DNA of 64,000 bases from FEB-25 sp963726315 (GTDB lineage: Bacteria > Chloroflexota > Anaerolineae > Anaerolineales > UBA4823). Position numbers and translations under genes: made by a program. Shown piece after piece: positions 7,317-16,588 of this stretch. Under the pieces are notes generated by a model. The model worked only from the letters and a program-made list of their open reading frames with translations. It was not told the origin of the DNA and ran no database searches. Within the stretch, counting starts at the first letter, position 1; each line of letters opens with the position of its first letter. The DNA is taken from contig CAVSBZ010000007.1 of NCBI GenBank assembly GCA_963726315.1, positions 310,001 through 374,000 on the forward strand. Reading direction: 5' to 3'.

Positions 7317-8522
7317 ATGAGCAACAAGGACACTGAGGCGGTAATTCTGAGTGCGGTGCGCACTCCTTCAGGCAGTTTTCAAGGTGGGTTCTGCAGTTTA
7401 TCGGCAGTAGACCTGGGAGCATGGGTGGTGAAGGCGGCAGTCGAGCGTGCATCCATACCAAACCCAGCCGATATTAATGAAATTATCATGGGGAATGTGG
7501 TGTCAGCAGGCTTGGGGCAAAACCCAGCCCGCCAGGCTGCCATTCATGCCGGGCTGCCGGTATCGGTCGGCGCATTCACCATCAATAAAGTATGCGGGTC
7601 AGCTTTGAAAGCTGCCATGTTAGCCGCTCAGGCTATCCGGGCTGAAGATGGGCAGCTGTTCGTGGCGGGCGGCATGGAGAGCATGAGCCGCGCCCCTTTC
7701 CTGGTCGATGGACGCACCGGCAGCCTGCGCTTTGGTCATAGTCAGCTCACCGATGCTTTGCTCAAGGATGGCCTGTGGTGCGCCCTCGAAAATTGGTCCA
7801 TGGGAGACGCGGCCGAGTTCATCGCCAATGAGTACAACGTCACGCGTGAGGCCATGGATGAATACTCATATGAAAGCCACAAGAAAGCCATTGCAGCAAT
7901 CGACGGTGGGAAGTTCAAGCAGGAAATTGTTCCCGTCGAGGTGAAAGGTCGCAAGGGGCAGGTAACTATTGTTGATACTGACGAAACGCCACGCCGCGAT
8001 ACCACCCTGGAAGGGCTGTCCAAACTTCGTCCGGCATTTCAAAAGGATGGCAAGGTGACTGCTGGGAATGCGCCCGGTCTGAACGACGGTGCCGCGGCGG
8101 TGGTGATAGCCAGCCGGGCGAAAGCCGAGCAGATGGGAGTAAAGCCCCTGGCACGCATTTTAGGTTATGGGAACGTAGCCCTCGAGCCAAAATACCTGTT
8201 TGCTGCTCCGGCGAAAACCATCCCGGTGGTCTTGAAGCAGGTGGGTTGGAAGTTGAGCGAGGTGGACCTGGTGGAGCTCAATGAAGCGTTTGCCGCACAG
8301 GTGCTGGCTAACGGTTATGAGTTGGCAGACCAGGGCTGGGATTGGGCTAAAGTGAACGTGAATGGCGGCGGGATTGCCCTGGGGCACCCCATTGGTGCCA
8401 GCGGGGCACGCTTGCTGTCCACCCTCATCTATGCCCTGAAAGACCGCGGGTGCAGCAAGGGGGTCGCTTCTTTGTGCCTGGGTGGCTCCGAGGCCGTGGC
8501 AATGGCAATCGAGGTTGAGTAG
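7317..8522 (+). CDS. Acetyl-CoA C-acetyltransferase (thiolase)
   Basis: Thiolase of about 401 residues, condensing or cleaving acyl-CoA and acetyl-CoA. The nucleophilic cysteine is in NKVCGSALKA (about residue 88), with GGMESMS after it. Asn-His-type motifs LVELNEAFAAQ and GGGIALGHPIGASGAR follow, and the second catalytic cysteine is in SLCLGGSEA. ATG 7317 has AGGAGAG at the right distance, so the upstream in-frame codons are not used. The downstream 3-hydroxyacyl-CoA dehydrogenase suggests a joint role in beta-oxidation or butyrate-type metabolism. Confidence 0.95.
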   Translation: MSNKDTEAVILSAVRTPSGSFQGGFCSLSAVDLGAWVVKAAVERASIPNPADINEIIMGNVVSAGLGQNPARQAAIHAGLPVSVGAFTINKVCGSALKAAMLAAQAIRAEDGQLFVAGGMESMSRAPFLVDGRTGSLRFGHSQLTDALLKDGLWCALENWSMGDAAEFIANEYNVTREAMDEYSYESHKKAIAAIDGGKFKQEIVPVEVKGRKGQVTIVDTDETPRRDTTLEGLSKLRPAFQKDGKVTAGNAPGLNDGAAAVVIASRAKAEQMGVKPLARILGYGNVALEPKYLFAAPAKTIPVVLKQVGWKLSEVDLVELNEAFAAQVLANGYELADQGWDWAKVNVNGGGIALGHPIGASGARLLSTLIYALKDRGCSKGVASLCLGGSEAVAMAIEVE

Positions 8523-8559
8523 GAATCTCATAAAATGGTATCAATCCCCGAATGATATG

Positions 8560-8585
8560 TAGGGGCACGATTTATCGTACCCCTA
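8560..8585. repeat. Palindromic hairpin repeat, TAGGGG...CCCCTA type
   Basis: TAGGGG-c-ACGAT and ATCGT-a-CCCCTA pair over 11 bp around a two-base loop, between the thiolase and dehydrogenase genes. It belongs to the hairpin family also seen at 25290, 35930, 39113, 42810 and 42957. In the transcript it could modulate the relative expression of the two genes. Confidence 0.75.
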
Positions 8586-8621
8586 TAAGCGAAACGCAGA
8601 CGATATAGCCAGGAGGATTGC

Positions 8622-9467
8622 ATGGACATTCGATCGATATTCGTGGTGGGGGCGGGGACGATGGGCAACGGTATCGCCCAGGTGGCAGCCACATCTGGCT
8701 ACCAGGTGTCGCTAATGGATGTGGTCCCCGGCCAGGTAGAGCGGGCACAGGCGACCATCGCAAAATCGGTCGACAAACTGCTAGGCAAGGGAGTGCTCAC
8801 CGAGCAGCAGAAACAGGCTGCCCTGGCGATCAAGACCAGCATGACCCTGGATGGTGTTGTGGCCGCCGATCTGGTCATCGAAGCAGCCACCGAAAACCCT
8901 GACCTGAAACTGAAGCTGTTCCGTGAGCTTGACCAGGTTGCCAAACCCGAGGCAATCCTGGCGAGCAATACTTCATCGATCAGCATCACCAAGATCGCCG
9001 CGGTCACCCGCCGTCCCGATCAGGTGATTGGAATGCATTTCATGAACCCGGTTCCTCTGATGAAGCTGGTGGAGGTGATCCGCGGGCTGGCAACTTCAGC
9101 ACAGACGACCACATCCACAATGCTGGTGTGTCGCACAATGGGCAAGGAACCGGTGGAGGCTAACGACTCGCCTGGCTTTATCTCCAACCGCATTCTGTGC
9201 CCGATGATCAACGAGGCCATATTTGCCCTTCAAGAAGGTGTGGGCACACCCGAAGCGATCGACAACGTGATGAAACTGGGCATGAACCATCCGATGGGAC
9301 CTCTGGCGCTGGCAGACCTGATTGGACTGGATGTCGTGTTGTTCGTGATGGATGTGCTGCAGCGCGACCTTGGAGACGATAAGTACCGCCCCTGCCCGCT
9401 TCTGCGTAAAATGGTGGATGCCGGATATTTAGGCAGGAAGACGGGGAAGGGTTTCTACCAATATTAA
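8622..9467 (+). CDS. 3-hydroxybutyryl-CoA dehydrogenase
   Basis: 281 residues, normal length. Interconverts acetoacetyl-CoA and 3-hydroxybutyryl-CoA with NAD(P)H. The dinucleotide motif is GAGTMGNGIAQ at residues 9-19. ASNTSSISIT, the catalytic histidine in GMHFMNPVPLMKLVEV, and DSPGFISNRI are the family hallmarks; the C-terminal dimerisation domain ends in GRKTGKGFYQY. AGGAGG precedes ATG 8622. It follows the thiolase by 99 bases, separated only by a hairpin repeat. Confidence 0.95.
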   Translation: MDIRSIFVVGAGTMGNGIAQVAATSGYQVSLMDVVPGQVERAQATIAKSVDKLLGKGVLTEQQKQAALAIKTSMTLDGVVAADLVIEAATENPDLKLKLFRELDQVAKPEAILASNTSSISITKIAAVTRRPDQVIGMHFMNPVPLMKLVEVIRGLATSAQTTTSTMLVCRTMGKEPVEANDSPGFISNRILCPMINEAIFALQEGVGTPEAIDNVMKLGMNHPMGPLALADLIGLDVVLFVMDVLQRDLGDDKYRPCPLLRKMVDAGYLGRKTGKGFYQY

Positions 9468-9529
9468 CTCACACCAGGATTGGTGGAGCGTCAAAGTTGG
9501 GGTGTATGGATTAGGGGAGAATAAAGCTT

Positions 9530-11127
9530 ATGGACTCTGTATATGATTTTGTGATCATTGGCTCAGGTTTTGGCGGGAGCGTTTCTGCCATGCGTCTGGC
9601 TGAAAAGGGATATTCAGTGCTGGTTCTGGAACGGGGTAAACGTTACGATGATTTGGATTTCCCCAAAACCAACTGGAATATCAGTAAATCGTTATGGCTT
9701 CCATTCCTGCATTGTTTTGGCACCTGGGAGCTGTCTTTTTTGAATGGGGCGATCGCTCTACGCAGCAGCGGTGTGGGGGGTGGAAGTTTGATGTACGCCA
9801 ATGTCTTGATGGAGACGGATGACCGCCTCTTCGAAGCACCCAGCTGGCACCATCTGGCTGATTGGAAGTCAACGCTCCGTCCGCATTACGACACTGCCAA
9901 ACGTATGCTGGGCGTCACCACCAACCCTCGTTTATTCAAAGCCGATGAAATATTAAGAGAAATTGCCGCAGAGCACAATGCGGCTGATACGTTCCACCCA
10001 ACCGAGGTGGGGGTTTTCTTCGGTGAGGGAGAACAGACCGTCCCGGACCCCTTTTTAACGGTGAGGGTCCTTCACGGGCAGGGTGTATCTACTGCGGCGG
10101 CTGCATGGTCGGCTGCCGCTACAACGCCAAAAATACCCTTCCTAAGAATTACTTGTTTTTCGCTGAGAAGTTGGGGGTGCGTATCCTGCCGGAAGTCACC
10201 GTAAGGGATATTCGCCCATTGACCGGTCAATCACCTGATGGTGTCCGCTATGAGGTGGTGTATCATAAGACGACGGCATGGGTTTCCCATCCACGCCAGA
10301 CGGTGCAGGGGCGTAATGTCATCATCGCCGCCGGGGCGTTGGGTACCCTGGAATTGCTGTTCCGCTGTCGTGAGCAGACTCATTCTCTGCCACGCCTGTC
10401 CTCGCGGCTGGGCTTCAATGTGCGCACCAACAGCGAAAATCTGCAGGGAGCAATTAGCCGCGACAGGCAGGTTGACTATTCCAAGGGCATTGCCATCACC
10501 TCCATTTTTAACGTTGATGGGGTGACGAACATCGAACCAGTCCGCTTTTCAGACGGATCATCGTTATTGCGTAATATCACTGCCCCTTTGGTCGATGGTC
10601 GGAATATCCCCATCAGGATGGCCAAGACTTTATTTGAAATCATCCGTCATCCGATCGATTTTTTCTATTCCCGGTTCTTCTCACGCTGGGCACTCCATAC
10701 GACCATACTGTTAATGATGCAGCCTGTTGACGAGCTGCTGCGCGTGCGCTTTGGGCGCAACCTGTTTTCTTTATTTCGCCAGGGGGTTATGTTTGATACC
10801 GGTGGGGGCTTACAGCTGCCTAAATCACCCGTCATCAGCAACACCATCACCCGTAATTTTGCCGGGAAAATCAATGGAATTCCCGCCGCCACTTTTATGG
10901 ACAGCCTGTTCAATTTCCCCATCACCGCCCACTTTATGGGCGGTGTGCCGTTAGGTGTAGATGAAAATGAGGGTGTGGTAGGTGTGGATTTTCAAGTCCA
11001 TAACTATCCTGGCTTATTCGTAGTGGATGGCTCCATCATGCCGGGCAACCCGGGGGTTAATCCATCCCTGACGATCACTGCCCTGGCGGAGTATGCGATG
11101 AGCAAAATTGCTCCCAAGTCCGGATAA
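9530..11127 (+). CDS. GMC-like FAD oxidoreductase, single-base frameshift
   Basis: About 532 residues when read across one frame change. The first part (from ATG 9530) has the FAD motif IIGSGFGGSVSAMRLAEKG and SSGVGGGSLMYAN. The second part has CGGCMVGCRYNAKNTL, a GALGTLELLFRC block and the C-terminal GNPGVNPSLTITALAEYAM. This is the cholesterol-oxidase-like branch of GMC oxidoreductases; the substrate is unknown. The frame is lost at a T5 run (10052-10056): with six Ts the reading PDPFFNGEGPSR continues straight into the second frame. No other damage is visible, so a sequencing or assembly error is likely. Confidence 0.8.
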
Positions 11128-11147
11128 ATTTTTATTCATCAATAAAG

Positions 11148-11609
11148 CTAATTTCTTCTCATCACCAGCAATTTATCAACCTGGTGCGTTAACCTGGTCC
11201 ACAGGTTTACGATTCCGCTCAGGCGTTTGAAATAGGTCGGCATATCCGCCCTATTAACCACCTGGAACCCGAATTTTTGATACATCGGGCCTAGCTCGGC
11301 ACGACAGGTGAGATAGAGCCTGCCGGGGTGCTTTTCCAACAGGTGCTCGATGACCGTGCGTGCCACACCCTTGCCGCGCCACTCGGGGATCACGGCGATT
11401 GAAGCCAGCTCAAGTGAGCCATCACCATGCGGTTTTAATTGACCGCAGGCGATCGTATTTCCCTGCTGATTCACCGCCAGGATGAAGCGCTGCCAGGCGA
11501 GACCGGTTGGGTTGATATGTGCTTGAGATATGATCTGGCGGATCGTATCGGCATCGGTCGCCTCAGCCTGCCGCAGGGTATATCCTTTGGATGAGGAGGG
11601 GGTATCCAT
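11148..11609 (-). CDS. GNAT-family N-acetyltransferase
   Basis: About 153 residues with the GNAT fold. The beta-strand block SLELASIAVIPEWRGKGVARTVIEHLL contains the acetyl-CoA loop R-x-x-G-x-A, and AELGPMYQKFGFQ is the usual beta-6/alpha-4 segment. The acceptor molecule cannot be predicted. ATG 11609 is preferred to the GTG at 11615, with only a weak AGGTG upstream. It converges on the GMC gene and is transcribed away from the S1 gene. Confidence 0.85.
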   Translation of the reverse strand: MDTPSSSKGYTLRQAEATDADTIRQIISQAHINPTGLAWQRFILAVNQQGNTIACGQLKPHGDGSLELASIAVIPEWRGKGVARTVIEHLLEKHPGRLYLTCRAELGPMYQKFGFQVVNRADMPTYFKRLSGIVNLWTRLTHQVDKLLVMRRN

Positions 11610-11741
11610 AAGCACCTATTTTCCACCCATTAACCACTATGCGTCAAGAGGCGCCTCTTCATTATTAAACCCGAATAGTTATTTTTGGATAAAACTAGTG
11701 TATAATGATTGTTCACATTAAAATCTAACCGGAGTAAACAT

Positions 11742-13640
11742 ATGGATCAGACGAATGCCCCCACCGGGCAGGAGGAAGTACCAGAAGGACAAATAAACGC
11801 TAAAGACACAGACGAACGCCCAACAACTTCCACGGGTTCAATGGAAACACTGCTGCAAGAAGAAGGATTGAACCTGGATTTTCCTAAGCAGGGAGAGATA
11901 CGCACCGGCGTCATCGCCAGTATCGGAGATAACGAGATCCTGGTAAGTGTGGGCACCAAATCAGAGGGGGTCATATCAGGGAAAGAGAAAGAATCGATTC
12001 CCCCAGAGATTTTAACAAGCTTGCAAATTGGCCAGGAAATCCCCGTATATGTTCTTAATCCCGAAGATCCAAGCGGAAATTTGGTCTTGTCATACAATCG
12101 AGCCCGTGAGGAAACAGATTGGCTTGATGCTGAAGCGATGAAAGCTTCTGGCACAGCCGCTGAAGCTAAGGTGATCGGTTATAACAAGGGTGGGTTGATC
12201 GTACCCATCGGTATGCTGCGCGGGTTCGTCCCCGCCTCACAGGTCAGCGTGATGCGCCGTGTGGAGAGCGATGAAAGCCCCGACGCGCGTTGGAGCAAAA
12301 TGGTGGGTGAGCCGATCAAGGTTGTGGTCATTGAAGTGGACCGTGCCCGTCATCGCCTGATCCTCTCCGAGCGCACTGCTCTACAAGAAACGCGCGAAAC
12401 CATCAAGGATCGCCTCTTGGATGAGCTGCAGGAAGGTACTGTCAAAACCGGGCGGGTTACCAGCCTGGCAGATTTTGGCGCGTTTGTCAATGTCGATGGC
12501 GCTGATGGACTCGTCCATCTTTCCGAGATCAGCTGGGAGCGTATCGAACACCCGAGTGAGGTCTTGAAAGTTGGGCAGGAAGTCAAGGTCAAAGTGATCG
12601 CAGTTGACCAGGAACGCAAGCGTATCGGTTTGTCCATCCGCCAGCTTTTACCTGATCCATGGGTAGTCAAAGTCTCCAACCTGAAGGAAGGTCAGCTCGT
12701 GGAAGGCACCATCACCCACCTGACCAAATTTGGAGCGTTTGCACGTCTGGATGAAGACCTGGAAGGTTTGATCCATATCTCTGAGCTGAGCGATCAGCGC
12801 ATAAATCATCCCAAGGAAGTGGTAAAAGAAGGTGATGTGGTCACCCTGCGGGTGATCAAGCTGGATACCGAACGACGGCGCATTGGGTTATCCTTGCGCA
12901 AGGTCGATTCGATGGCTTATGCCAATATGGATTACGAGATGATGCTCTCCGGGCAGCCTAAAGCCGCCCAGTCTGAAGAAGGAACGGAAGAGGAAGCTGA
13001 AGAAGTTGCTGCAGATCAGCTCTCTGAAGAAACAGCTCCCGCGGAGATACCGGCTGAGCCAATCGAAACTGAGACTGTTGTCTCAGAATCCGAAGCAGTT
13101 GTTCCGGAACCTGAACCTGTAGTCTCAGAGCCTGAACCTGTAGTCTCAGAGCCTGAACCTGTAGTCTCAGAGCCTGAACCTGTTGTCTCAGAACCTGAGC
13201 CTGAAGCTGCTCTTCCCGATGAAGGCGATAAATTCAAATCCAACCTGGAATATATCGAAGGCATCGGCCCGGTATATGCCGCCAAGTTGAATGCGATCGG
13301 GATCAATAACCTGCTCGATCTGTTGGAGAAAGGCGCCGACCCGAAGGGTCGGGAAGAGATTGTTGAAGCCAGCGGGATCGGTCATGACCTGGTCTTGAAG
13401 TGGGTCAACCACGTCGATCTGTTCCGCATCAATGGGGTCGGCTCTGAGTATGCCGATCTGCTCGAAGTGGCCGGAGTGGACACGGTGGTGGAGTTAGCCA
13501 CACGCAATCCAGAAAACTTGTTTGCCGCCTTAGAGTCGGTGAATGAAGAAAAGAAGCTGGTGCGTAAGCTGCCCGTTCTCAGCCAGGTGCAGGATTGGGT
13601 TGAGCAAGCCAAGGCTTTGCCGCGTAAGATCAACTATTGA
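11742..13640 (+). CDS. S1-domain RNA-binding protein with C-terminal DUF4332-like domain
   Basis: 632 residues. Four S1 motifs: residues about 40-105 (weak), 125-200, 215-285 (TGRVTSLADFGAFVNVDGADG) and 300-375 (EGTITHLTKFGAFARLDEDLEG). Repeats two to four resemble ribosomal protein S1, which binds mRNA on the 30S subunit. An acidic linker with SEPEPVV repeats follows, then about 140 residues with two helix-hairpin-helix motifs (YIEGIGPVYAAKL; FRINGVGSEYADLL), as in DUF4332. That tail is not part of standard S1. ATG 11742 has CCGGAG upstream, and TATAAT lies at 11701-11706. Confidence 0.92.
   Translation: MDQTNAPTGQEEVPEGQINAKDTDERPTTSTGSMETLLQEEGLNLDFPKQGEIRTGVIASIGDNEILVSVGTKSEGVISGKEKESIPPEILTSLQIGQEIPVYVLNPEDPSGNLVLSYNRAREETDWLDAEAMKASGTAAEAKVIGYNKGGLIVPIGMLRGFVPASQVSVMRRVESDESPDARWSKMVGEPIKVVVIEVDRARHRLILSERTALQETRETIKDRLLDELQEGTVKTGRVTSLADFGAFVNVDGADGLVHLSEISWERIEHPSEVLKVGQEVKVKVIAVDQERKRIGLSIRQLLPDPWVVKVSNLKEGQLVEGTITHLTKFGAFARLDEDLEGLIHISELSDQRINHPKEVVKEGDVVTLRVIKLDTERRRIGLSLRKVDSMAYANMDYEMMLSGQPKAAQSEEGTEEEAEEVAADQLSEETAPAEIPAEPIETETVVSESEAVVPEPEPVVSEPEPVVSEPEPVVSEPEPVVSEPEPEAALPDEGDKFKSNLEYIEGIGPVYAAKLNAIGINNLLDLLEKGADPKGREEIVEASGIGHDLVLKWVNHVDLFRINGVGSEYADLLEVAGVDTVVELATRNPENLFAALESVNEEKKLVRKLPVLSQVQDWVEQAKALPRKINY
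13110..13206 (+). repeat. 21-bp tandem repeat inside the S1-like gene
   Basis: Four full 21-bp units starting CCTGAACCTGTAGTCTCAGA at 13110, 13131, 13152 and 13173, with a partial fifth. They encode the seven-residue unit PEPVVSE in the acidic linker between the S1 array and the C-terminal domain. The copies are nearly identical at DNA level, so recent expansion or contraction is likely. Confidence 0.9.
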
Positions 13641-13673
13641 TATTACGCCGTATAGGCATCAAGGATAAATTAC

Positions 13674-13705
13674 TGAGCGGGGCCGGTAAAGCTCCGCTCA
13701 CTTTT
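13674..13705 (+). terminator. Probable Rho-independent terminator after the S1-like gene
   Basis: TGAGCGG (13674-13680) pairs with CCGCTCA (13694-13700), with a further GC/GC pairing inside the loop, and CTTTT follows. It lies 34 bases after the stop codon and upstream of clpC. Confidence 0.65.
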
Positions 13706-13822
13706 ATCCCATGCTTAGAGGACTCTAACACAAAATATACATTCAGGGGGATATAAAGATGGTAAAATTACTTGCAATCGGACAATTTATATCCTGTTAC
13801 AGTAGCTAGTGAGGCAATTGTG

Positions 13823-16324
13823 ATGGCTGGAATGGAACGTTTTACACAGCGAGCCAGACGGGTTTTGAGCCTGGCACACCAGGAAGCAGAGCGGATGCAC
13901 CAGAATTATATTGGGACTGAGCATCTGCTTCTGGGTTTAATGAAAGAAGAGGGCGGTGTAGCTGGGCGTGTGCTGCGCGAGCTGGGTTTGGATGCTGTGC
14001 GGATGGAGGAAGTGATCATCCGTATTACCGGCACCGGGCAGTCAAGCACTGCCAAGCTGGACCTCTCTCCAGGAGTACAGCGGGCACTCGAGAATTCGGT
14101 GGAAGAAGCCCGTAAATTGGGGCATCATTACATCGGCACTGAGCACCTTCTGCTTGGGCTTGTTCAGCTCGGAGAGGGCGTCGCCCTGGATGTGCTGCGA
14201 AAAATGGGTGTCTCCGCCGAGCAGATCAGGCGCCAGACCCGCCGGGTGTTGGACGAGAGCAGCCATGCTTCTCCCGCTGAATCATCCACGCGAAGGTCGG
14301 CAGTCGGAGCCGGTGAATCGGTTTCCAAGGAAGCCGGTAAAACCAAGACTCCCATGGTGGACCAGCTGGCAACCGATCTCACCAGCCTGGCAGAAGAAAA
14401 CAAGCTGGACCCGGTCATCGGGCGCCAGATGGAAATTGAGCGGGTGATCCAGATTTTGGCCCGCCGTAACAAGAACAACCCGGCGCTGATTGGTGAGCCT
14501 GGTGTCGGCAAGACCGCTATTGTGGAAGGACTAGCGCAACGCATCGTCGAGAATGATGTTCCCGCTCCCCTGATGAATAAGCGTGTCATGCAGCTGGATG
14601 TGGGTTCGCTCGTGGCGGGCACGATGTACCGCGGGCAGTTCGAAGAGCGCTTGAAACGCGTGATCGATGAGCTGAAATCCTCCGGCGCAATCCTGTTCAT
14701 CGACGAGGTGCACATGCTCGTCGGAGCTGGCGCGGCTGGTTCCTCAGTGGATGCAGCCAATATCCTTAAACCTGCCCTTTCACGTGGCGAGCTGCAGGTG
14801 ATTGGCGCTACCACGTTGGACGAATACCGTAAATATATTGAAAGCGATGCCGCCCTCGAAAGGCGCTTCCAGCCGATTATGGTGGATGAGCCTACGATCG
14901 ATGAGACCATCGAGATATTACGCGGCGTTCGCACTGCTTACGAAGAGCACCACCGCCTGACCATCTCCGATGAAGCTTTGAATGCTGCCGCCCATTTATC
15001 GGCGCGTTACGTCACTGAGCGCTTTTTGCCAGATAAAGCCATCGATCTGATCGATGAATCCTCATCACGCGTGCGCATGTATAAAAGCCCCGCGGCAAAA
15101 ACAGCTAAAGACCTGATGACCCAGCTCAAGGGTTTACGCCAGGAACATGCGCTAGCCCTCGAAGATGGGCGCTCAGATGACGCCCAGGAGCTGCAAGAAC
15201 GCATGGATGAGCTCGAACGCCAGCTGGAGTACTTGCGCACAGGCTGGGATCGTGCCACCGCACCTACCGTAACCTCCGAGGATATTGCCGAAGTGGTGGC
15301 GATGTGGACGGGTGTGCCCGTGATGCAGATTGCCCAGGCTGAATCGGAACGCTTGCTGCAGATGGAAGACGACCTGCAGAAACATATCATCGGTCAGGAT
15401 GAAGCCATTCAGGCGATATCCAAAGCCGTCCGGCGCGCCCGTGCAGGGTTAAAGGACCCGCGTCGCCCGATCGGCTCGTTTATGTTCCTCGGACCAACCG
15501 GGGTGGGCAAGACCGAGCTTACCAAGGCTCTGGCAAAATTTATGTTTGGCAGTGAAGACGCTCTCATTCAATTAGATATGTCGGAATTCATGGAGCGTCA
15601 CACCGTCAGCCGGCTGGTGGGAGCGCCTCCAGGTTATGTTGGCTATGAGGAAGCCGGTCAGCTCACCGAAGCCCTGCGCCGCCGACCCTATTCAATCGTC
15701 GTATTTGATGAAGTTGAGAAAGCCCACCCTGAAGCGCATAACATGCTCCTGCAGATCATGGAAGAGGGTCATCTCTCCGATGCCCGCGGGCGCAAGGTGG
15801 ACTTCCGCAATGCCATCGTCGTGATGACCTCCAATATTGGGGCTGATATGATCAAGCGCCAGACATCGCTGGGGTTCTCGCTCAAAATGGACGAGCAGAC
15901 AGAAGAAAAGCAGGCCTACGACGAAATGCGTAAGAAGCTGATGGACTCGCTCAAACGCGTCTTCCGTCCCGAGTTCATCAACCGCTTGGATTCAGTCATC
16001 GTGTTCCGCGCCCTCTCCAAGGAAGATATCCAGGAGATCGTCAAGCTTGAGCTCGATAAAGTGGCTGAACGCTTGAAGGACCATGACATTTCGCTGGTTG
16101 CCACCCCGTTGGCGTTGGAAAAACTGGCCGAATTGGGCTACGACCCCGAGATGGGTGCCCGACCCTTGAAGCGTGTCATCCAGCAAAAGGTGGAAGATGT
16201 GCTGTCAGATGCGCTCCTCTCGAGCAACTTCTCCGATGGTGATGCCATCATCGTCGACTATCGTGAAGACGAGGTGGTCCTGCGCCGTGAAACCGAGGAA
16301 GAACCGGCTGCCGAAGGGGCCTAA
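13823..16324 (+). CDS. clpC: ATP-dependent Clp protease ATP-binding subunit ClpC
   Basis: 833 residues, typical of ClpC. It unfolds substrates and feeds them to ClpP. Double Clp-N repeat (MERFTQRARRVLSLAHQEA...IGTEHLLLGL twice), AAA-1 Walker A GEPGVGKT and Walker B LFIDEVH, a short coiled middle domain (ELQERMDELERQLEYL), then AAA-2 with GPTGVGKTEL, GAPPGYVGYEEAGQLTE and the C-terminal domain. ATG 13823 has GAGG eight bases upstream; the upstream TTG at 13772 is unlikely. A strong terminator follows, so it is probably a single-gene unit. Confidence 0.96.
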   Translation: MAGMERFTQRARRVLSLAHQEAERMHQNYIGTEHLLLGLMKEEGGVAGRVLRELGLDAVRMEEVIIRITGTGQSSTAKLDLSPGVQRALENSVEEARKLGHHYIGTEHLLLGLVQLGEGVALDVLRKMGVSAEQIRRQTRRVLDESSHASPAESSTRRSAVGAGESVSKEAGKTKTPMVDQLATDLTSLAEENKLDPVIGRQMEIERVIQILARRNKNNPALIGEPGVGKTAIVEGLAQRIVENDVPAPLMNKRVMQLDVGSLVAGTMYRGQFEERLKRVIDELKSSGAILFIDEVHMLVGAGAAGSSVDAANILKPALSRGELQVIGATTLDEYRKYIESDAALERRFQPIMVDEPTIDETIEILRGVRTAYEEHHRLTISDEALNAAAHLSARYVTERFLPDKAIDLIDESSSRVRMYKSPAAKTAKDLMTQLKGLRQEHALALEDGRSDDAQELQERMDELERQLEYLRTGWDRATAPTVTSEDIAEVVAMWTGVPVMQIAQAESERLLQMEDDLQKHIIGQDEAIQAISKAVRRARAGLKDPRRPIGSFMFLGPTGVGKTELTKALAKFMFGSEDALIQLDMSEFMERHTVSRLVGAPPGYVGYEEAGQLTEALRRRPYSIVVFDEVEKAHPEAHNMLLQIMEEGHLSDARGRKVDFRNAIVVMTSNIGADMIKRQTSLGFSLKMDEQTEEKQAYDEMRKKLMDSLKRVFRPEFINRLDSVIVFRALSKEDIQEIVKLELDKVAERLKDHDISLVATPLALEKLAELGYDPEMGARPLKRVIQQKVEDVLSDALLSSNFSDGDAIIVDYREDEVVLRRETEEEPAAEGA

Positions 16325-16389
16325 CCGCCGGAGATATACAGCAGTATTCTGGCTCGTGAACCGATCCACCTAATAATTCTGAAACGTTT

Positions 16390-16429
16390 CACTCCCGCGG
16401 GTGTTATTCCTTCGGGAGTGTTTTTTTTT
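16390..16429 (+). terminator. Rho-independent terminator of clpC
   Basis: CACTCCCG (16390-16397) and CGGGAGTG (16413-16420) form a perfect 8-bp stem over a 15-base loop, followed by nine Ts. Confidence 0.92.
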
Positions 16430-16588
16430 AATATTTCCCTTACTAAATTTCAAACAACTGTATAATTACAATTATTAGACAGATCGTGGAGAATTTTGTT
16501 ATCGTTCATCGTTACCTGGCTGGGAAATCTGAGTAATATTTCCTTTTGGTAACGTAAAACTAGTTTTTATGATAGTACAAACAAGAAA

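Noticed and set aside
10050..10060. Programmed ribosomal slippage in the GMC gene
   Set aside because: T5 alone with no stimulatory hairpin or nearby stop is weak; the same lesion type in three genes favours read error.
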